A DNA stretch of 64,000 nt from positions 124,001-188,000 of the forward strand of contig JACKIV010000001.1 in the NCBI GenBank assembly GCA_020638285.1, written 5' to 3'. Under the pieces are notes generated by a model that saw only the letters and a program-made list of their open reading frames with translations, ran no database searches and had not been told where the DNA came from. Origin of the DNA: Rhodospirillales bacterium. GTDB lineage: Bacteria; Pseudomonadota; Alphaproteobacteria; Micavibrionales; Micavibrionaceae. Every line of letters begins with the position of its first letter. Position 1 is the first letter of the stretch. Positions 27,666 through 36,210 of this stretch are shown piece after piece. A program made the position numbers and the translations under genes.

Positions 27666-29165
27666 TCAGGCAAAAACCGGCTCGATCCGCTCCTTGTGAA
27701 CGGGCTCTGTCTTTGTCGTAATGTTTTTCAGGAAGTTCCAGACCTGACTCAACCGAACAGGGGTTGCCTCCATGATTCCGGACGCGGCTTCTGAAAAGGC
27801 TTGGCGCAGGGGAGACAGGCCCGGCGTGTTTTTCGGGATGGGCTTTCCCTCGGCGGCGGCGATTGCGGCATCCTCGATCCGTTTGCGGCGGCCTGCGGGA
27901 ATGGTCTGTTTTTCTGCTTTCGAAGTGGCCTTTTCAAAGGCAAAAAGCGCGGCGCGGTTGGCTCGGTATCTTTCCCGATCTTCGGGAGATCCTTCCATTG
28001 CTGCCCGTCCGACAGCCTTATGGGCCTTTTTGAGAGCGTCTGTTTCTGATTCGATTTTTGATATTTCTGCCTTTTCCTGACGGGCATTGTATTTCAGGAT
28101 ACGGTTGCATTTGGCCAGTTCGACCCCGAGGGCCTTGTTCTGCTGTTTCAACGTGGTGCGTGCCGCTTCGTATTGTTTTGCCAGATCGGCAAGGGGGCGT
28201 GCCATATCCAGACCCGATGGAGGTCTTTTCCCTCCCGCAACTCCGGTCATTCGGGCATCAAGCAGATCGGCCATGATTTCGGTCTTTGTCGGTTTTCCGG
28301 CGAACATCCGGCGGATGAGCCCTTGCTCTTTATTTTCAGCGGGACTGTATTTCGTCAAAATGGCCAGAGCCGGATTTCCCGCGAGTGCCCCGATAACGTC
28401 CTTGCGGGTATGAAGGCGTCCCCAGGCATCGCTGTGCAGCGCCTTGCGAATCGCATTTGCTGTTGATGTTTCTATCTTGTTTGAGAGTTTTTCAGCGGCT
28501 TTGATGGATTCTTTTGTTCTGCGGTAGGTGTCGATCCCGGCCAAAAGAGCAGCGCGATCATTGCGCATGGCCTGCGCCTTCCATGGTGCCCAGAATTGAC
28601 AGCGCACCAGAAGAGGCGGTTCCTTGTTAGCCAGTCTTATGGCCTTGGTATAGTTTCCGGATTCAAGGGCCTTGATATAGCTCCTCATTCGCCGACTGTT
28701 GCGCGTGAGGGAATCAAGCGCCATCAAGCCGGAGAAATCGTTCAGGGACTCTGTTAATTCGATTTTTTTCTGATAAAGCGCAACCGGATCGGTGGGCAAG
28801 CCGAGGGCCTGTGCCTTGCGCGCCAGAGCCGGTGGAACGGAATTCTTGAGGATATCTTCAACCACGTGCAGATCCCGGATATCGGAATCCAGCGCCGTAC
28901 GACGCACCTTTCCAAGAGTCAAAACCCGTTTGGCCTCGTCTGCAAAACGGCGTCCTTTGGTGACGGGGACGTCATCGTTTTTGTACAAAAGCCGTTCGAC
29001 CTCGTCCCGATACGCCTGAAGACTATCGCGCCGGGCGGTCCAGCCGGTGCGAACGCCATCCCACGCCGTCTTGCGTTCGGCAAGATGCTCAAGCGCCAAA
29101 TTCACGCCTTTGCGGGCGATTTGTGCCTCAAAGGCAGGGGTCAGATGTGGCGGGTTTCCGGACAT
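27666..29165 (-). CDS. Large hypothetical protein, Lys/Ala/Arg-rich helical
   Basis: 499 residues, MSGNPPHLTPAFEAQ onward, with no signal peptide or membrane segment. It is very rich in Lys, Ala and Arg and largely helical; residues ~330-390 (QYEAARTTLKQQNKALGVELAKCNRILKYN and on) look like coiled coil. No family is recognised. Its upstream region (about 104 bases before the ATG) carries a 19-base motif also found upstream of the next minus-strand unknown gene, plus a good sigma-70 promoter (TTGACT, 18 bases, TTATAT). It might be a structural or effector-type protein; this is speculation. Confidence 0.75.
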   Translation of the reverse strand: MSGNPPHLTPAFEAQIARKGVNLALEHLAERKTAWDGVRTGWTARRDSLQAYRDEVERLLYKNDDVPVTKGRRFADEAKRVLTLGKVRRTALDSDIRDLHVVEDILKNSVPPALARKAQALGLPTDPVALYQKKIELTESLNDFSGLMALDSLTRNSRRMRSYIKALESGNYTKAIRLANKEPPLLVRCQFWAPWKAQAMRNDRAALLAGIDTYRRTKESIKAAEKLSNKIETSTANAIRKALHSDAWGRLHTRKDVIGALAGNPALAILTKYSPAENKEQGLIRRMFAGKPTKTEIMADLLDARMTGVAGGKRPPSGLDMARPLADLAKQYEAARTTLKQQNKALGVELAKCNRILKYNARQEKAEISKIESETDALKKAHKAVGRAAMEGSPEDRERYRANRAALFAFEKATSKAEKQTIPAGRRKRIEDAAIAAAEGKPIPKNTPGLSPLRQAFSEAASGIMEATPVRLSQVWNFLKNITTKTEPVHKERIEPVFA

Positions 29166-29269
29166 ACCAAGGCCCTATCCTGAATACGAGAAGTCCCCCC
29201 GATATAACCATATTCTGTTCACGAAAGTCAAGTTTTTACCCCGGATTCACCCTGCATTAAACTGAAAAC

Positions 29270-29288
29270 TGATCTTAACCACACGGTG
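29270..29288 (-). promoter_or_regulatory. Shared upstream motif, copy 1
   Basis: On the plus strand TGATCTTAACCACACGGTG. It matches 17 of 19 bases of the sequence at 29896-29914. It lies 104 bases upstream of the 499-residue gene's start. Followed towards the gene by TTGACT and TTATAT promoter boxes (~29200-29230). Confidence 0.55.
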
Positions 29289-29371
29289 CTTTGGTCACGG
29301 CGCATCATCCAAAAAGCAGCACGCGCCTTCATTTCTGCGAGGGACCGGACACATCGCCCACGATCTCTGCC

Positions 29372-29782
29372 TTACCTGGATGGAGACAGGGGCGCTTTGG
29401 TGCATCGCGGATCGCTGGAAATGGTCATAATGCCAGAGAAATCGGCATTCTGGTCACCTAATGCCGCGGACAGGTTCTCCTGAACACGATTTCTGTCTCC
29501 ACCGTTAAGGGGATTAAAGGACGCACCCTTGAAGGCTTCCTTCGCAGCCTCCCGAACGGCATCAAGGCGGCTGCCGGGGCTTTTTACATCTCCGGCTACG
29601 AACGTTCCGTCCGGTAAACACAGAGAAAAGGACGTCCCGGGAGGGTCCTTGCGCAGGCTAAGGCCCTCGCCCCGCTCGGCTAGGTAAGCTATCACGGAAC
29701 CGGAACCTTCCTCAACATAGAGACCTTGCGCCTCTTCATCTGGTGTCCGGGGTAAAACGACATCGTCATTCTGTCCTGCCAT
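29372..29782 (-). CDS. Hypothetical protein
   Basis: 136 residues starting MAGQNDDVVLPRTPDEEAQGLYVE. AGGAGAG lies 7 bases before this ATG, and a TATAAT box with a TTTGCG -35 region lies about 40 bases further up, so 29782 is favoured over longer starts. Contents: EEGSGSVIAYLAERGEGLSLRKDPPG, FSLCLPDGTFVAGDV and a helical segment SRLDAVREAAKEAFKGASF. No family is recognised. Shares its upstream motif with the 499-residue gene. Divergent from gltA. Confidence 0.7.
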   Translation of the reverse strand: MAGQNDDVVLPRTPDEEAQGLYVEEGSGSVIAYLAERGEGLSLRKDPPGTSFSLCLPDGTFVAGDVKSPGSRLDAVREAAKEAFKGASFNPLNGGDRNRVQENLSAALGDQNADFSGIMTISSDPRCTKAPLSPSR

Positions 29783-29895
29783 AGAGACTCTCCTAACAAC
29801 AGAAGGCTTCAAACGAGACATTATAGCAAATTCTGACTGTGCGCAAATTTTACCTCCGGGACCGGAGAGAAAGGGAGGAGGATTCCGTCTTAAAT

Positions 29896-29914
29896 TGATC
29901 TTAACCATAAGGTG
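29896..29914 (-). promoter_or_regulatory. Shared upstream motif, copy 2
   Basis: On the plus strand TGATCTTAACCATAAGGTG, 113 bases upstream of the 136-residue gene and 56 bases upstream of gltA. It could act on either; the partner copy at 29270-29288 suggests the two minus-strand unknown genes. Confidence 0.5.
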
Positions 29915-29969
29915 ATTTACTGTGGTGCAGTGCAAGAAAGCCTGTTTATTTACAGAAAGCGAGCGCACC

Positions 29970-31298
29970 ATGGCCAATGCGAAAACTGCCCCCGGAACAA
30001 CGCCGGAAAAGAGCTTTACCCTGACCAGCAACATGACCGGCGAAAGCTGGGACCTGCCGGTTCTGGACAGCACGGCGGGGCCATCGGTCATTGACGTCCG
30101 CAAGCTGTATGACGAAACCGATTATTTTACATACGATCCCAGCTTTACCTCGACGGGAAGCTGCAAGTCCGGCCTGACCTTCATCGACGGCGACAAGGGC
30201 ATTTTGATGCATCGCGGGTACGATATCAAGGAGCTGGCCAGCAAAAGCTCGTTTCTGGAGGTCTGTTACCTTCTCCTGAACGGCGAACTTCCCAAATCCG
30301 CCGAGATGGAAACCTTCCGCAAGACGATTACACATCACACGATGGTGCATGAACAGGTCCATAATTTCTTTCGTGGATTCCGCCGCGACGCGCACCCGAT
30401 GGCGATCATGTGCGGCGTTGTGGGAGCCCTGTCGGCGTTCTATCATGACTCTCTGGATATCTGGGATCCGCGCCAGCGCGAGATCTCCGCGCACCGCCTG
30501 ATCGCCAAAATGCCGACTCTGGCCGCGATGGCGTATAAGTATTCTGTGGGCCAGCCCTTTGTCTATCCGCGCAACGACCTGTCTTATTCGGAAAATTTCC
30601 TGCATATGTGCTTTGCGGTTCCGGCGGAGGATTACAAGGTCAACCCGATCTGCGCCCGTGCGATGGACCGCATTTTCATCCTGCACGCGGATCATGAGCA
30701 AAACGCCTCGACCTCGACCGTGCGTCTGGCGGGATCGTCGCAGGCCAATCCGTTCGCGTGCATCGCGGCGGGGATTGCGTGTCTGTGGGGTCCCGCGCAT
30801 GGCGGCGCCAATCAGGCTGTGCTGGAAATGCTGCGCGAGATTGGCACCAAGGATAACATCCCGGACTTTATCAAACGGGTCAAGGACAAGTCCGACAATA
30901 CCCGCCTGATGGGATTCGGCCACCGGGTCTACAAGAATCATGATCCGCGCGCGACGGTGCTGCGCGAGTCCTGCAACGAGGTTCTGGACGCGCTGGGCGT
31001 GCGGAACGATCCGATGCTGGCTCTGGCGATGGAACTGGAGCGCATTGCGCTGGAGGACGAGTATTTCGTTTCGCGCAAATTGTTCCCGAATGTGGATTTC
31101 TACTCCGGCATCATTCTCAAAGCCATGGGTTTCCCGACCAGCATGTTCACGGTCCTGTTCGCCGTGGCGCGTACGGTGGGCTGGATTTCCCAGTGGAAGG
31201 AAATGATCGAGGAACCGCAACTGCGCATCGGTCGCCCGCGCCAGCTTTACACCGGCCCGGCCATGCGTCCCTATGTCCCGGTGGACAAAAGGGGATAG
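29970..31298 (+). CDS. gltA: Citrate synthase (type II)
   Basis: Condenses oxaloacetate and acetyl-CoA in the TCA cycle. 442 residues with the catalytic His in [17 protein letters not shown], the second His in [14 protein letters not shown] and the catalytic Asp in NVDFYSGI. An N-terminal regulatory-type domain ([13 protein letters not shown]) indicates the hexameric Gram-negative type. The start MANAKT at 29970 is chosen; a 16-residue extension to 29922 is unlikely. Confidence 0.97.
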   Translation: MANAKTAPGTTPEKSFTLTSNMTGESWDLPVLDSTAGPSVIDVRKLYDETDYFTYDPSFTSTGSCKSGLTFIDGDKGILMHRGYDIKELASKSSFLEVCYLLLNGELPKSAEMETFRKTITHHTMVHEQVHNFFRGFRRDAHPMAIMCGVVGALSAFYHDSLDIWDPRQREISAHRLIAKMPTLAAMAYKYSVGQPFVYPRNDLSYSENFLHMCFAVPAEDYKVNPICARAMDRIFILHADHEQNASTSTVRLAGSSQANPFACIAAGIACLWGPAHGGANQAVLEMLREIGTKDNIPDFIKRVKDKSDNTRLMGFGHRVYKNHDPRATVLRESCNEVLDALGVRNDPMLALAMELERIALEDEYFVSRKLFPNVDFYSGIILKAMGFPTSMFTVLFAVARTVGWISQWKEMIEEPQLRIGRPRQLYTGPAMRPYVPVDKRG

Positions 31299-31329
31299 AT
31301 GTTTCTCTCCCTTTCCCCTCTCGCTTGAT

Positions 31330-31353
31330 CCCTCTCCCCCGTGGGGGAGAGGG
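31330..31353. terminator. Strong hairpin after gltA
   Basis: Near-perfect palindrome, 11-bp arms CCCTCTCCCCC / GGGGGAGAGGG with a 2-base spacer, extended outward by TCGCTT / AAGCGA-like bases. It sits between convergent gltA and nadD. No T-run, so it may be a palindromic repeat rather than a strict intrinsic terminator. Confidence 0.5.
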
Positions 31354-31412
31354 AAAGCGAAGGAGCATCGCTCCGGAGGCTATCCGGAAGTCTCCTTTGT
31401 AACGCACGTTCC

Positions 31413-31988
31413 TCATCCATCCGCGCGGCGGCGCAGGTCGCTGGAGGAAATCGACAGAGTTGGCACGTCCCGAATCCAGACCGTTTGCCCCGGGGCGCGA
31501 CTGGCCGGAACGCGCCGGACGAGGGTTTCGGCGGGCGGGCGGGCGATAAAGGCAAAGCGATCCTTGCGCAGCAAATCCCGCCATCCTTCCCATTTGTGAA
31601 AAATCACGGCGTTGTCGAATCCGCAGATCCACAGGAAATCCGTTTCCGGAAATCTTCGGTGCAAAACATTCAGAGTATCGCATGTGCGACGTGTGCCGAA
31701 GTCGGCTTCCAGTCCGCTTACGACGATGCGGGGGTGGCGGGATACGGCGCGGCATTTCTCCATCCGCTCCTTGATCGAAGGCAAATTATCTGGTGATTTC
31801 AGGGGATTGCACGGGCTTACCAACCACCACACCGCGTCCAGATTCAGGCGACGCAGGGCGATCAGGCTGATATGGCGATGTCCGATATGCGGTGGATTGA
31901 ACGACCCGCCCAGAATCCCGACGCGTTTTGTGCGCCAGAGCGCGCCGCCCAACGGGCTCGGCGCAGGGAACAAGGCCCCGCCTGTCAT
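31413..31988 (-). CDS. nadD: Nicotinate-nucleotide adenylyltransferase
   Basis: Converts nicotinate mononucleotide to deamido-NAD. 191 residues with the nucleotidyltransferase signature VGILGGSFNPPHIGHRHIS, WWLVSPCNPLK, FLWICGFDNAV and the C-terminal ISSSDLRRR (ISSTxIR-type). The ATG at 31988 overlaps the stop of the upstream 62-residue gene by 4 bases. The usual downstream rsfS is not present here. Confidence 0.94.
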   Translation of the reverse strand: MTGGALFPAPSPLGGALWRTKRVGILGGSFNPPHIGHRHISLIALRRLNLDAVWWLVSPCNPLKSPDNLPSIKERMEKCRAVSRHPRIVVSGLEADFGTRRTCDTLNVLHRRFPETDFLWICGFDNAVIFHKWEGWRDLLRKDRFAFIARPPAETLVRRVPASRAPGQTVWIRDVPTLSISSSDLRRRADG

Positions 31989-32173
31989 CCGCCGGATTCT
32001 TCTTTCAACACGCCGTTCGGGTCTTTTTCGACCAGATCGGCGACTTCGGAGAAAATTCCGGCGTTCTCGTCCATCTGTTCTTTCAAAGGCGGGTTCTGTT
32101 CCCCCAGAGACCTGAAAAAGGCGGCGGCGTCGCGCAGCAAACGCGCGGCAAGGATGGCATGGGTCATCGTCAT
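31985..32173 (-). CDS. Small conserved-looking hypothetical protein
   Basis: 62 residues, MTMTHAILAARLLRDAAAFFRSLGEQNPPLKEQMDENAGIFSEVADLVEKDP, an amphipathic helical protein. It overlaps pheA upstream and nadD downstream by 4 bases each, which strongly argues that it is a real, translationally coupled gene. Function unknown. Confidence 0.8.
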   Translation of the reverse strand: MTMTHAILAARLLRDAAAFFRSLGEQNPPLKEQMDENAGIFSEVADLVEKDPNGVLKEESGG

Positions 32174-33066
32174 ACGCGGTGGTTTCCTTTCTGAAGGGAT
32201 GGAGAAGAAGGAAGGGCAAAATGGGTCCGGTAGGAATGCGCCGGGTAGGTGCCGATCAATGAGACGCTGTCGGCAAAAAAACGCAGCTCATCCAATGCCA
32301 GAGCAAAGCGCGGCGTGTCCGGATGACCTTCCACGTCACAGAAGAACTGAGCGGCCTGAAACGTTTCGTCCACATAGGATTCCAGTCGGGTCAGGTTTAT
32401 GCCGTTGGTTGCAAATCCGCCCAGCGCCTTGTACAGCGCTGCCGGGATATTGCGCACGCGGAACAAAAGGCTTGTCAGAAAAACCGGGCCTTCGCAAAAA
32501 TCGGGCATCGCCCCCGTGCGCGACAAAACGACAAAGCGGGTCGCATTGGTCGGATCGTCTTCAATATTTTCCCGCAGGATATCCAGCCCGTAAATCTGCG
32601 CGGCCAGGGGCGAGGCAATGGCGGCATGGGCCGGGTCGCCGTTTTCGGCAATCATTTCCGCCGCGCCCGCTGTGTCGGCGTGAACATGGGGGGTCAGGCC
32701 CAACTCTGCGATGATGTTGCGGCACTGGGGCAGGGCGTGGATATGGCTGTGGACGTGCCGGACGTCCCCGATCTTCACGCCGCGTACGCCCAGCAAGGCA
32801 TGATGGACCGGCTCGAAATGTTCGGCGATGATGTTCAGGCCGCTTCCGGGCAAAAGACGGTGAACATCCGCCACCCGCCCGGCCAGAGAATTTTCAACCG
32901 GAATCATGGCCAGATCTGCCCGTCCGTCCGTGGCAGCGGCAAAGGCATCGTCGAACGACAGGCAGGGCAGGGGATCAAGATCCGGATAAACGGCCAGACA
33001 GGCTCGGTGCGAATACGCTCCCGGCGCGCCCTGAAAAGAAATCCTGTTTTTCGGCTCCTGCGGCAT
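32170..33066 (-). CDS. pheA: Prephenate dehydratase
   Basis: Makes phenylpyruvate for phenylalanine synthesis. 298 residues: dehydratase domain starting ISFQGAPGAYSHRA, with IPVENSLAGRV and the TRF catalytic motif (NATRFVVLSR), then a C-terminal ACT domain (VRNIPAALYKALGGFATNGINLTRLESYV) for feedback control. The ESRP of many homologues reads ESYV here, which might weaken Phe binding. No chorismate mutase domain is fused. Start MPQEPK has a GAGGA site. Confidence 0.94.
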   Translation of the reverse strand: MPQEPKNRISFQGAPGAYSHRACLAVYPDLDPLPCLSFDDAFAAATDGRADLAMIPVENSLAGRVADVHRLLPGSGLNIIAEHFEPVHHALLGVRGVKIGDVRHVHSHIHALPQCRNIIAELGLTPHVHADTAGAAEMIAENGDPAHAAIASPLAAQIYGLDILRENIEDDPTNATRFVVLSRTGAMPDFCEGPVFLTSLLFRVRNIPAALYKALGGFATNGINLTRLESYVDETFQAAQFFCDVEGHPDTPRFALALDELRFFADSVSLIGTYPAHSYRTHFALPSSPSLQKGNHRV

Positions 33067-33189
33067 TTGATCCTCTTGGCGCGCGCGCGCTTTCGCGCTA
33101 TAAAAGCATGGGATGGGATCGCGCTGCAAGTCTTGCGCCGGAGTTTTCATCGTTCTTTTTGGGCTTTCGCCGTTTTTCAGGGGTTCGTC

Positions 33190-33837
33190 ATGGAATTCAA
33201 CAAGATTTTCGCCGCTGTTCTGGTTGCCGGAATTGTGGCGATGCTGAGTGGATTTATCGCAAATCAATTTGTGCATGTCGACCCGCTGGACAAGGAAGCC
33301 TATCCCATCGAAGCCATGGACGTCGCCGCCGGAGACGGGGCAACTGCCGCCAAGCCTGCGGGGCCGGAGCCTGTTCTGGCCCTGATCGCTGCCGCGAATG
33401 TCGAGCAAGGCCAGAAACTGGCCAAGGCCTGCGCGGCGTGTCATGCCTTTGACAAGGGCGGCGCGAACCGGGTCGGCCCCAATCTGTGGGGCGTTGTGAA
33501 TGCGGAAAAAGCCCATCATGCCGGGTTTTCCTATTCGAGCGCCATGGCCGAAAAAGGCGGAAAATGGACCTATGCCGATTTAAATCACTTTCTGTGGAAG
33601 CCCAAGGATCTCGTTCCGGGCACGAAAATGACCTTTGCGGGCCTGAAAAAGCCCGAGGACCGGGCCGCCGTGATTGCGTGGCTGCGCACCTTGGCCGATT
33701 CGTCCGCGCCCTTGCCCTCCGCCGCCGATATCGCGGCAGAAGCTCCAGCCGAAGCGCCTGTGGCTGCGCCGGAGACCCCGGCGACTCCTGTTCCGGAGAC
33801 TGTTTCTCCTGCACCTTCCACTCCGGCCGGGCCTTGA
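33190..33837 (+). CDS. Membrane-anchored cytochrome c (c552-like)
   Basis: 215 residues. An N-terminal uncleaved-looking helix (FAAVLVAGIVAMLSGFIANQF) anchors a class I cytochrome c domain. Heme attachment is CAACH at about residues 82-86, and the axial Met lies in PGTKMTFAG. The C-terminal ~45 residues are Ala/Pro-rich and low complexity. This is the layout of alphaproteobacterial membrane cytochromes (CycM-like) that link complex III to the oxidase. Divergent from pheA. Confidence 0.9.
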   Translation: MEFNKIFAAVLVAGIVAMLSGFIANQFVHVDPLDKEAYPIEAMDVAAGDGATAAKPAGPEPVLALIAAANVEQGQKLAKACAACHAFDKGGANRVGPNLWGVVNAEKAHHAGFSYSSAMAEKGGKWTYADLNHFLWKPKDLVPGTKMTFAGLKKPEDRAAVIAWLRTLADSSAPLPSAADIAAEAPAEAPVAAPETPATPVPETVSPAPSTPAGP

Positions 33838-33892
33838 CTTTTTTCGAAAAATCGGATAGGCTGCGGGGACACTGACAACAGGGGTAGAGGCC

Positions 33893-34126
33893 ATGATCGC
33901 CGTTTCGAATATTGCGCGGGTTTTTGAAAAACTGGCCGGGTGCCTTCCGAAGCAGAACTGGTTTGATCGCGAGCGTCTGAAAAGAATTCTGGAAGAGGCC
34001 GTCTGTGGCCCCTTACGCAGGAAGACACTTGAAGACGAAAAAGCGGTCCAGCCTTTCTCCGGTGAGTTGGGTCCTGTCGTCGCGCTTGATTACGTCGATG
34101 GTCCGGATGAGCCGCAGCCGAAATAA
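33893..34126 (+). CDS. Small hypothetical protein
   Basis: 77 residues beginning MIAVSNIARVFEKLAGCLPKQNWFD. No signal peptide or membrane segment. A GGGGTAGAGG stretch precedes the ATG. It ends five bases before the convergent ctaA. No family is recognised. Confidence 0.55.
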   Translation: MIAVSNIARVFEKLAGCLPKQNWFDRERLKRILEEAVCGPLRRKTLEDEKAVQPFSGELGPVVALDYVDGPDEPQPK

Positions 34127-34131
34127 GTGCG

Positions 34132-35136
34132 CTATCCCGTTCGTCTGAGGCACAGCAAAAGCAGGGCCAGAAGCAAAAGCGCGCCGCCTTGGTGCGTGGC
34201 GGCCAGCCAGACCGGGACACCCAGAAGAAGTGTCAGGATTCCCAGAGTGGCCTGAAAGATCGCCATCAGACTCAATGTGCACACACCGGAATCAAACACT
34301 CCCGCCTTCCACGCGCGCAGGCCATATGCCAGTAAAATCAGGGTCGTCGTCACGCCCATCCAGCGATGAACGAACTGAACTGCCACCGGATTGTGGAAAA
34401 AATTAATCCATCCCGGATTCATCGCGCCGATCTCGGGCGGGATCAATCCGCTGCCCATCAGGGGAAAGCTGTTATAGACCAACCCCGCATCCAGTCCCGC
34501 CGTGAACGCTCCCCAGATCATGGTCAGACCAACGGCGTAGAGTCCTATCCATCCGTGAACCCGTAAATTTTCGGGCAGGCGGCGCGGTGGTCCCTCGTTA
34601 GTCCACATCTCCAGTCCGATCCAGATCATGAGCGCGTACAAAATTACCGCGAGCCCCAGATGCGCCGCCAGACGAAAATGGCTGACTTCCGGGTGATCCA
34701 CGAGGCCACTGGAGACCATATACCAACCCATTACGCCTTGCGCGCCGCCGAGCGCGAGAATGAGCAGTAACATCGGGGCTTTGCCCTGCGGAATCCGTCC
34801 GCAAACCCAAAGCCAGATCAGGGGCAGGGCGTAGGCCAGACCGATGATTCGTCCCAAAAGCCGATGAAACCATTCCCAGAAGAAAATGGCTTTGAAATCG
34901 GTCAGTTCCATCCATGAATTCTTCTTTATGAATTCAGGCGATTGTTTGTACAGGGCAAACATGGCGTTCCATGCCGATTCGCTCATCGGGGGAAGGGTTC
35001 CGATCAGGGGTTGCCAGACCACGATGGACAGGCCCGATCCCGTCAGGCGCGTTATGGCTCCTACGATCGTCATAAGAAAAACAAGTCCTGCGCAAGAAAA
35101 CAGCCACAAGGCAACGGAACGGGAAGAAGGGGACAT
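34132..35136 (-). CDS. ctaA: Heme A synthase (COX15/CtaA family)
   Basis: Membrane monooxygenase that converts heme O to heme A for aa3-type oxidases. 334 residues, eight membrane helices, with conserved GAITRLTGSGLSIVVWQPLIGTLPP, EWFHRLLGRIIG, HFRLAAHLGLA, YNSFPLMG and FVHRWMGV segments providing the heme-ligand His residues. No ctaB or oxidase genes are adjacent. Confidence 0.95.
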   Translation of the reverse strand: MSPSSRSVALWLFSCAGLVFLMTIVGAITRLTGSGLSIVVWQPLIGTLPPMSESAWNAMFALYKQSPEFIKKNSWMELTDFKAIFFWEWFHRLLGRIIGLAYALPLIWLWVCGRIPQGKAPMLLLILALGGAQGVMGWYMVSSGLVDHPEVSHFRLAAHLGLAVILYALMIWIGLEMWTNEGPPRRLPENLRVHGWIGLYAVGLTMIWGAFTAGLDAGLVYNSFPLMGSGLIPPEIGAMNPGWINFFHNPVAVQFVHRWMGVTTTLILLAYGLRAWKAGVFDSGVCTLSLMAIFQATLGILTLLLGVPVWLAATHQGGALLLLALLLLCLRRTG

Positions 35137-35396
35137 GACGGGAGCTCCGGGATGTTTCTCCCGTGTATCATAAGGTTTCTTTTTGGATCTGTCGATTCTG
35201 GTGAAGCGTGGCTTGTTCGCCCTTTATATAGACATAACTCAAATAATGGTGATATTTTTCTTGGAGGCGGGCGGCAGATCGGCTAGTGTAGACATTAGGC
35301 TTGTGCCTCTTGCGCGCAGCCTTGGTTTGTCTTTAGTGTTCCATGTCTCGCCTTCATCAGGTTTCCAGGGCGTTTTTCTAGCAGGATTCCGGACTC

Positions 35397-35927
35397 ATGA
35401 GCGTTTCCAGTCGATTCCTTCCCGTCTTTCTTTCCGTTCTGGCCGTGGCGGTGATGGTTTTTGCCGCGTCCGCGGAGGCCGGAGAGCCGCGTCCAATTGC
35501 CACGCATGGCGAATGGTCCGCCTACCTGTTTGAGGAAAATGGCGGCAAGGTCTGCTATATGGCCGCCCAGCCCAAGACGGAGAAAGGCGATTATCAACGG
35601 CGAGGCGAGGTTTTCGCCCATATCACCCACCGCCCTGCCAATGGCGTGAAAGATGTTTTCAGCTATCTGGCCGGATATAGTTACAAAAAAGACTCTCGTG
35701 TAACCTTGAAAATTGATGGCCGTTCGTTCGATCTGTTCACCGATGGAGAAACCGCCTGGGCGGATGATTCGGGCACCGATTCTGCTATTGCGCGGGCGAT
35801 TCGCGCAGGGTCGCGGATGGTGGTCACCGGCACGTCGGCCCGCGGCACACTCACGACCGACACGTTCAGCCTGAAAGGCTCGTCAAAGGCTTATGAAAGC
35901 ATCTCTCGCGAATGCGCCGTGCGCTGA
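35397..35927 (+). CDS. Invasion-associated locus B (IalB)-family protein
   Basis: 176 residues. Signal peptide (MSVSSRFLPVFLSVLAVAVMVFAASAEA) and the IalB-type beta-rich core: WSAYLFEENGGKVCYMAAQP, FAHITHRPANGVKDVFSYLAGY, FDLFTDGETAWADDSG, and a conserved C-terminal Cys (ISRECAVR), probably disulphide-bonded. IalB was named from Bartonella, but such proteins are common in free-living alphaproteobacteria. The preceding 260 bases hold no recognised gene. Confidence 0.87.
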   Translation: MSVSSRFLPVFLSVLAVAVMVFAASAEAGEPRPIATHGEWSAYLFEENGGKVCYMAAQPKTEKGDYQRRGEVFAHITHRPANGVKDVFSYLAGYSYKKDSRVTLKIDGRSFDLFTDGETAWADDSGTDSAIARAIRAGSRMVVTGTSARGTLTTDTFSLKGSSKAYESISRECAVR

Positions 35928-36210
35928 TCCGAGTCGGGATCAGGCCGATCAGGGGCAGAATTGTTCTTCGGACGACAGCCCTCTGGGCGCGTGGTTCTGT
36001 TATGCCCGCGCGCACATGGTGCCGGAGTTATGTCGTCAGATGGCTGTTTTTCCTGTGGAACAGGCCTCTTTTCCTTCTGGATCCCGCTTGGAAGGTCGAC
36101 GGGTTTGTGCTACCCAGAACCATGTTTTGAGCCCTGCCGATTCGCAAGGGTGGAAAGCGAAAGGGATTGAATCTTTCGCTGCATGTTTGGAAAAAGCCGG
36201 AGCGTTTCGC

